Shown here: one piece after another, positions 19,671 to 20,138 of the stretch | Numbering within the stretch: the first letter of the stretch is position 1 | How the letters are laid out: each line of letters opens with the position of its first letter | DNA from: Fomitopsis serialis | Taxonomy: Eukaryota; Basidiomycota; Agaricomycetes; Polyporales; Fomitopsidaceae | Length of the DNA stretch: 20,138 bases | NCBI RefSeq assembly: GCF_022376445.1 | Contig: NW_025955575.1 | Location: forward strand, 1-20,138 | Direction: 5' to 3' | Translations under genes and position numbers: made by a program | The notes under the pieces: model-generated | What the model was told of the DNA's origin: nothing | Database searches by the model: none | What the model saw: only the letters and a program-made list of their open reading frames with translations

Positions 19671-20138
19671 GGACGTTGGAATCAATACTTACTGTACCTG
19701 CGCATCCGTTGTCTCTGTGCCATTTGCTCCTTGCCTGTGTATTGCCTCCTGTCGTACATATATGGAGTCAATCATATTGTCTCTGCCGGACCAAGCTGTG
19801 CGAACCTATGGCTGTCTCCAGTCCTCCCGAGCTAAACCAACGCGACGTGAAGCCTGTGGATGCGACAGAGCTCTGGGACCTGAGCCAAAGCTGAGCGCTG
19901 AGCGCTGAGGTTGACCTGTTGGTTACCGTCGACGGCCAGTTCAATGCGAATGCGCATACCGCACGTGATGTCTCCACATTTTGCAGTGCAAGCTTGGTGC
20001 AAGCCGAGGAATGGCCCGTACTTGAACCGTATACACGGAGAACGATGTTCCGGGTATACGAGACGTCGTATAAAGGACCGTGGCAAAGGCAGCCGCCCCC
20101 GGGTAGCATTCAAACGCAAAGCGCCTCACCAGTACCGG
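19671..20138. other. 3' flank and window end, no gene recognised
   Basis: Holds a three-unit 7-bp direct repeat (GCTGAGC) at 19890-19909 and a TATAAAG on the + strand near 20069 that might serve a gene beyond the window. - strand ORFs at 19768-20129 overlap one another in three frames without a recognisable motif. A partial gene entering from the right edge cannot be excluded. Confidence 0.4.
19890..19909. repeat. 7-bp direct repeat, about three units
   Basis: GCTGAGC GCTGAGC GCTGAG in the 3' flank of the cyclin-like gene; a small slippage-type repeat with no evident function. Confidence 0.8.

Noticed and set aside
19768..20129. Three overlapping - strand ORFs at the right edge
   Set aside because: They occupy different frames of the same DNA, with no recognisable domain; only a partial gene beyond the window could settle it.

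Overview
The window reads as nuclear DNA of a filamentous basidiomycete, most likely an Agaricomycete of polypore type (inference). The reasons are many short introns of about 45-60 bp with GT..AG borders that interrupt every recognisable gene, GC-rich exons, genes on both strands without operons, and families typical of these fungi: a DUF6534 membrane protein pair, WWOX/retinol-dehydrogenase-like SDRs, a fungal kinase-like protein, and an EgtB-type protein with Egt1-like sequence. No plasmid, phage, CRISPR, rRNA or tRNA signal was seen.

Layout. (1) 1-5.9 kb: a tandem duplication of an 11-exon gene for a seven-helix DUF6534 membrane protein. The downstream copy (4213-5899) is open through all splice sites. 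The upstream copy (369-2014) has a stop, a 2-nt length change and a lost splice donor in exon 1, but intact exons 2-11. A possible 92-residue two-exon ORF lies between them. (2) 5.9-7.5 kb: no gene recognised; pyrimidine-rich on the + strand, with a TATA box at the end. (3) 7536-9687: a complete six-exon gene for a 625-residue stand-alone EgtB-like protein (DinB plus FGE-sulfatase domains) without the methyltransferase half of fungal Egt1. (4) 10.2-11.3 kb: two 5'-truncated gene remnants on opposite strands, a kinase-like protein (-) and a SAM methyltransferase tail (+), that meet at about 10,850. (5) 11.4-15.0 kb: two tandem SDR paralogues on the - strand. (6) 15.9-17.3 kb: a - strand gene with a weak match to the p31comet/MAD2L1-binding family. 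(7) 17.5-18.0 kb: an uncertain - strand ORF pair. (8) 18.8-19.7 kb: a cyclin-box protein on the + strand.

A striking global feature is that the methyltransferase, both SDRs, the p31-like gene and the cyclin-like gene carry about 14 single-base frameshifts. Nearly all are missing bases, mostly at short G or C runs, in otherwise well-conserved protein sequence. The EgtB-like gene and the DUF6534 gene have none over about 3 kb of coding sequence. This is either residual long-read indel error or gene decay, and the sequence alone cannot decide.

No shared pathway is proven. The EgtB-like enzyme, methyltransferase and SDRs lie together and could be remnants of an accessory metabolic locus, but that is inference.
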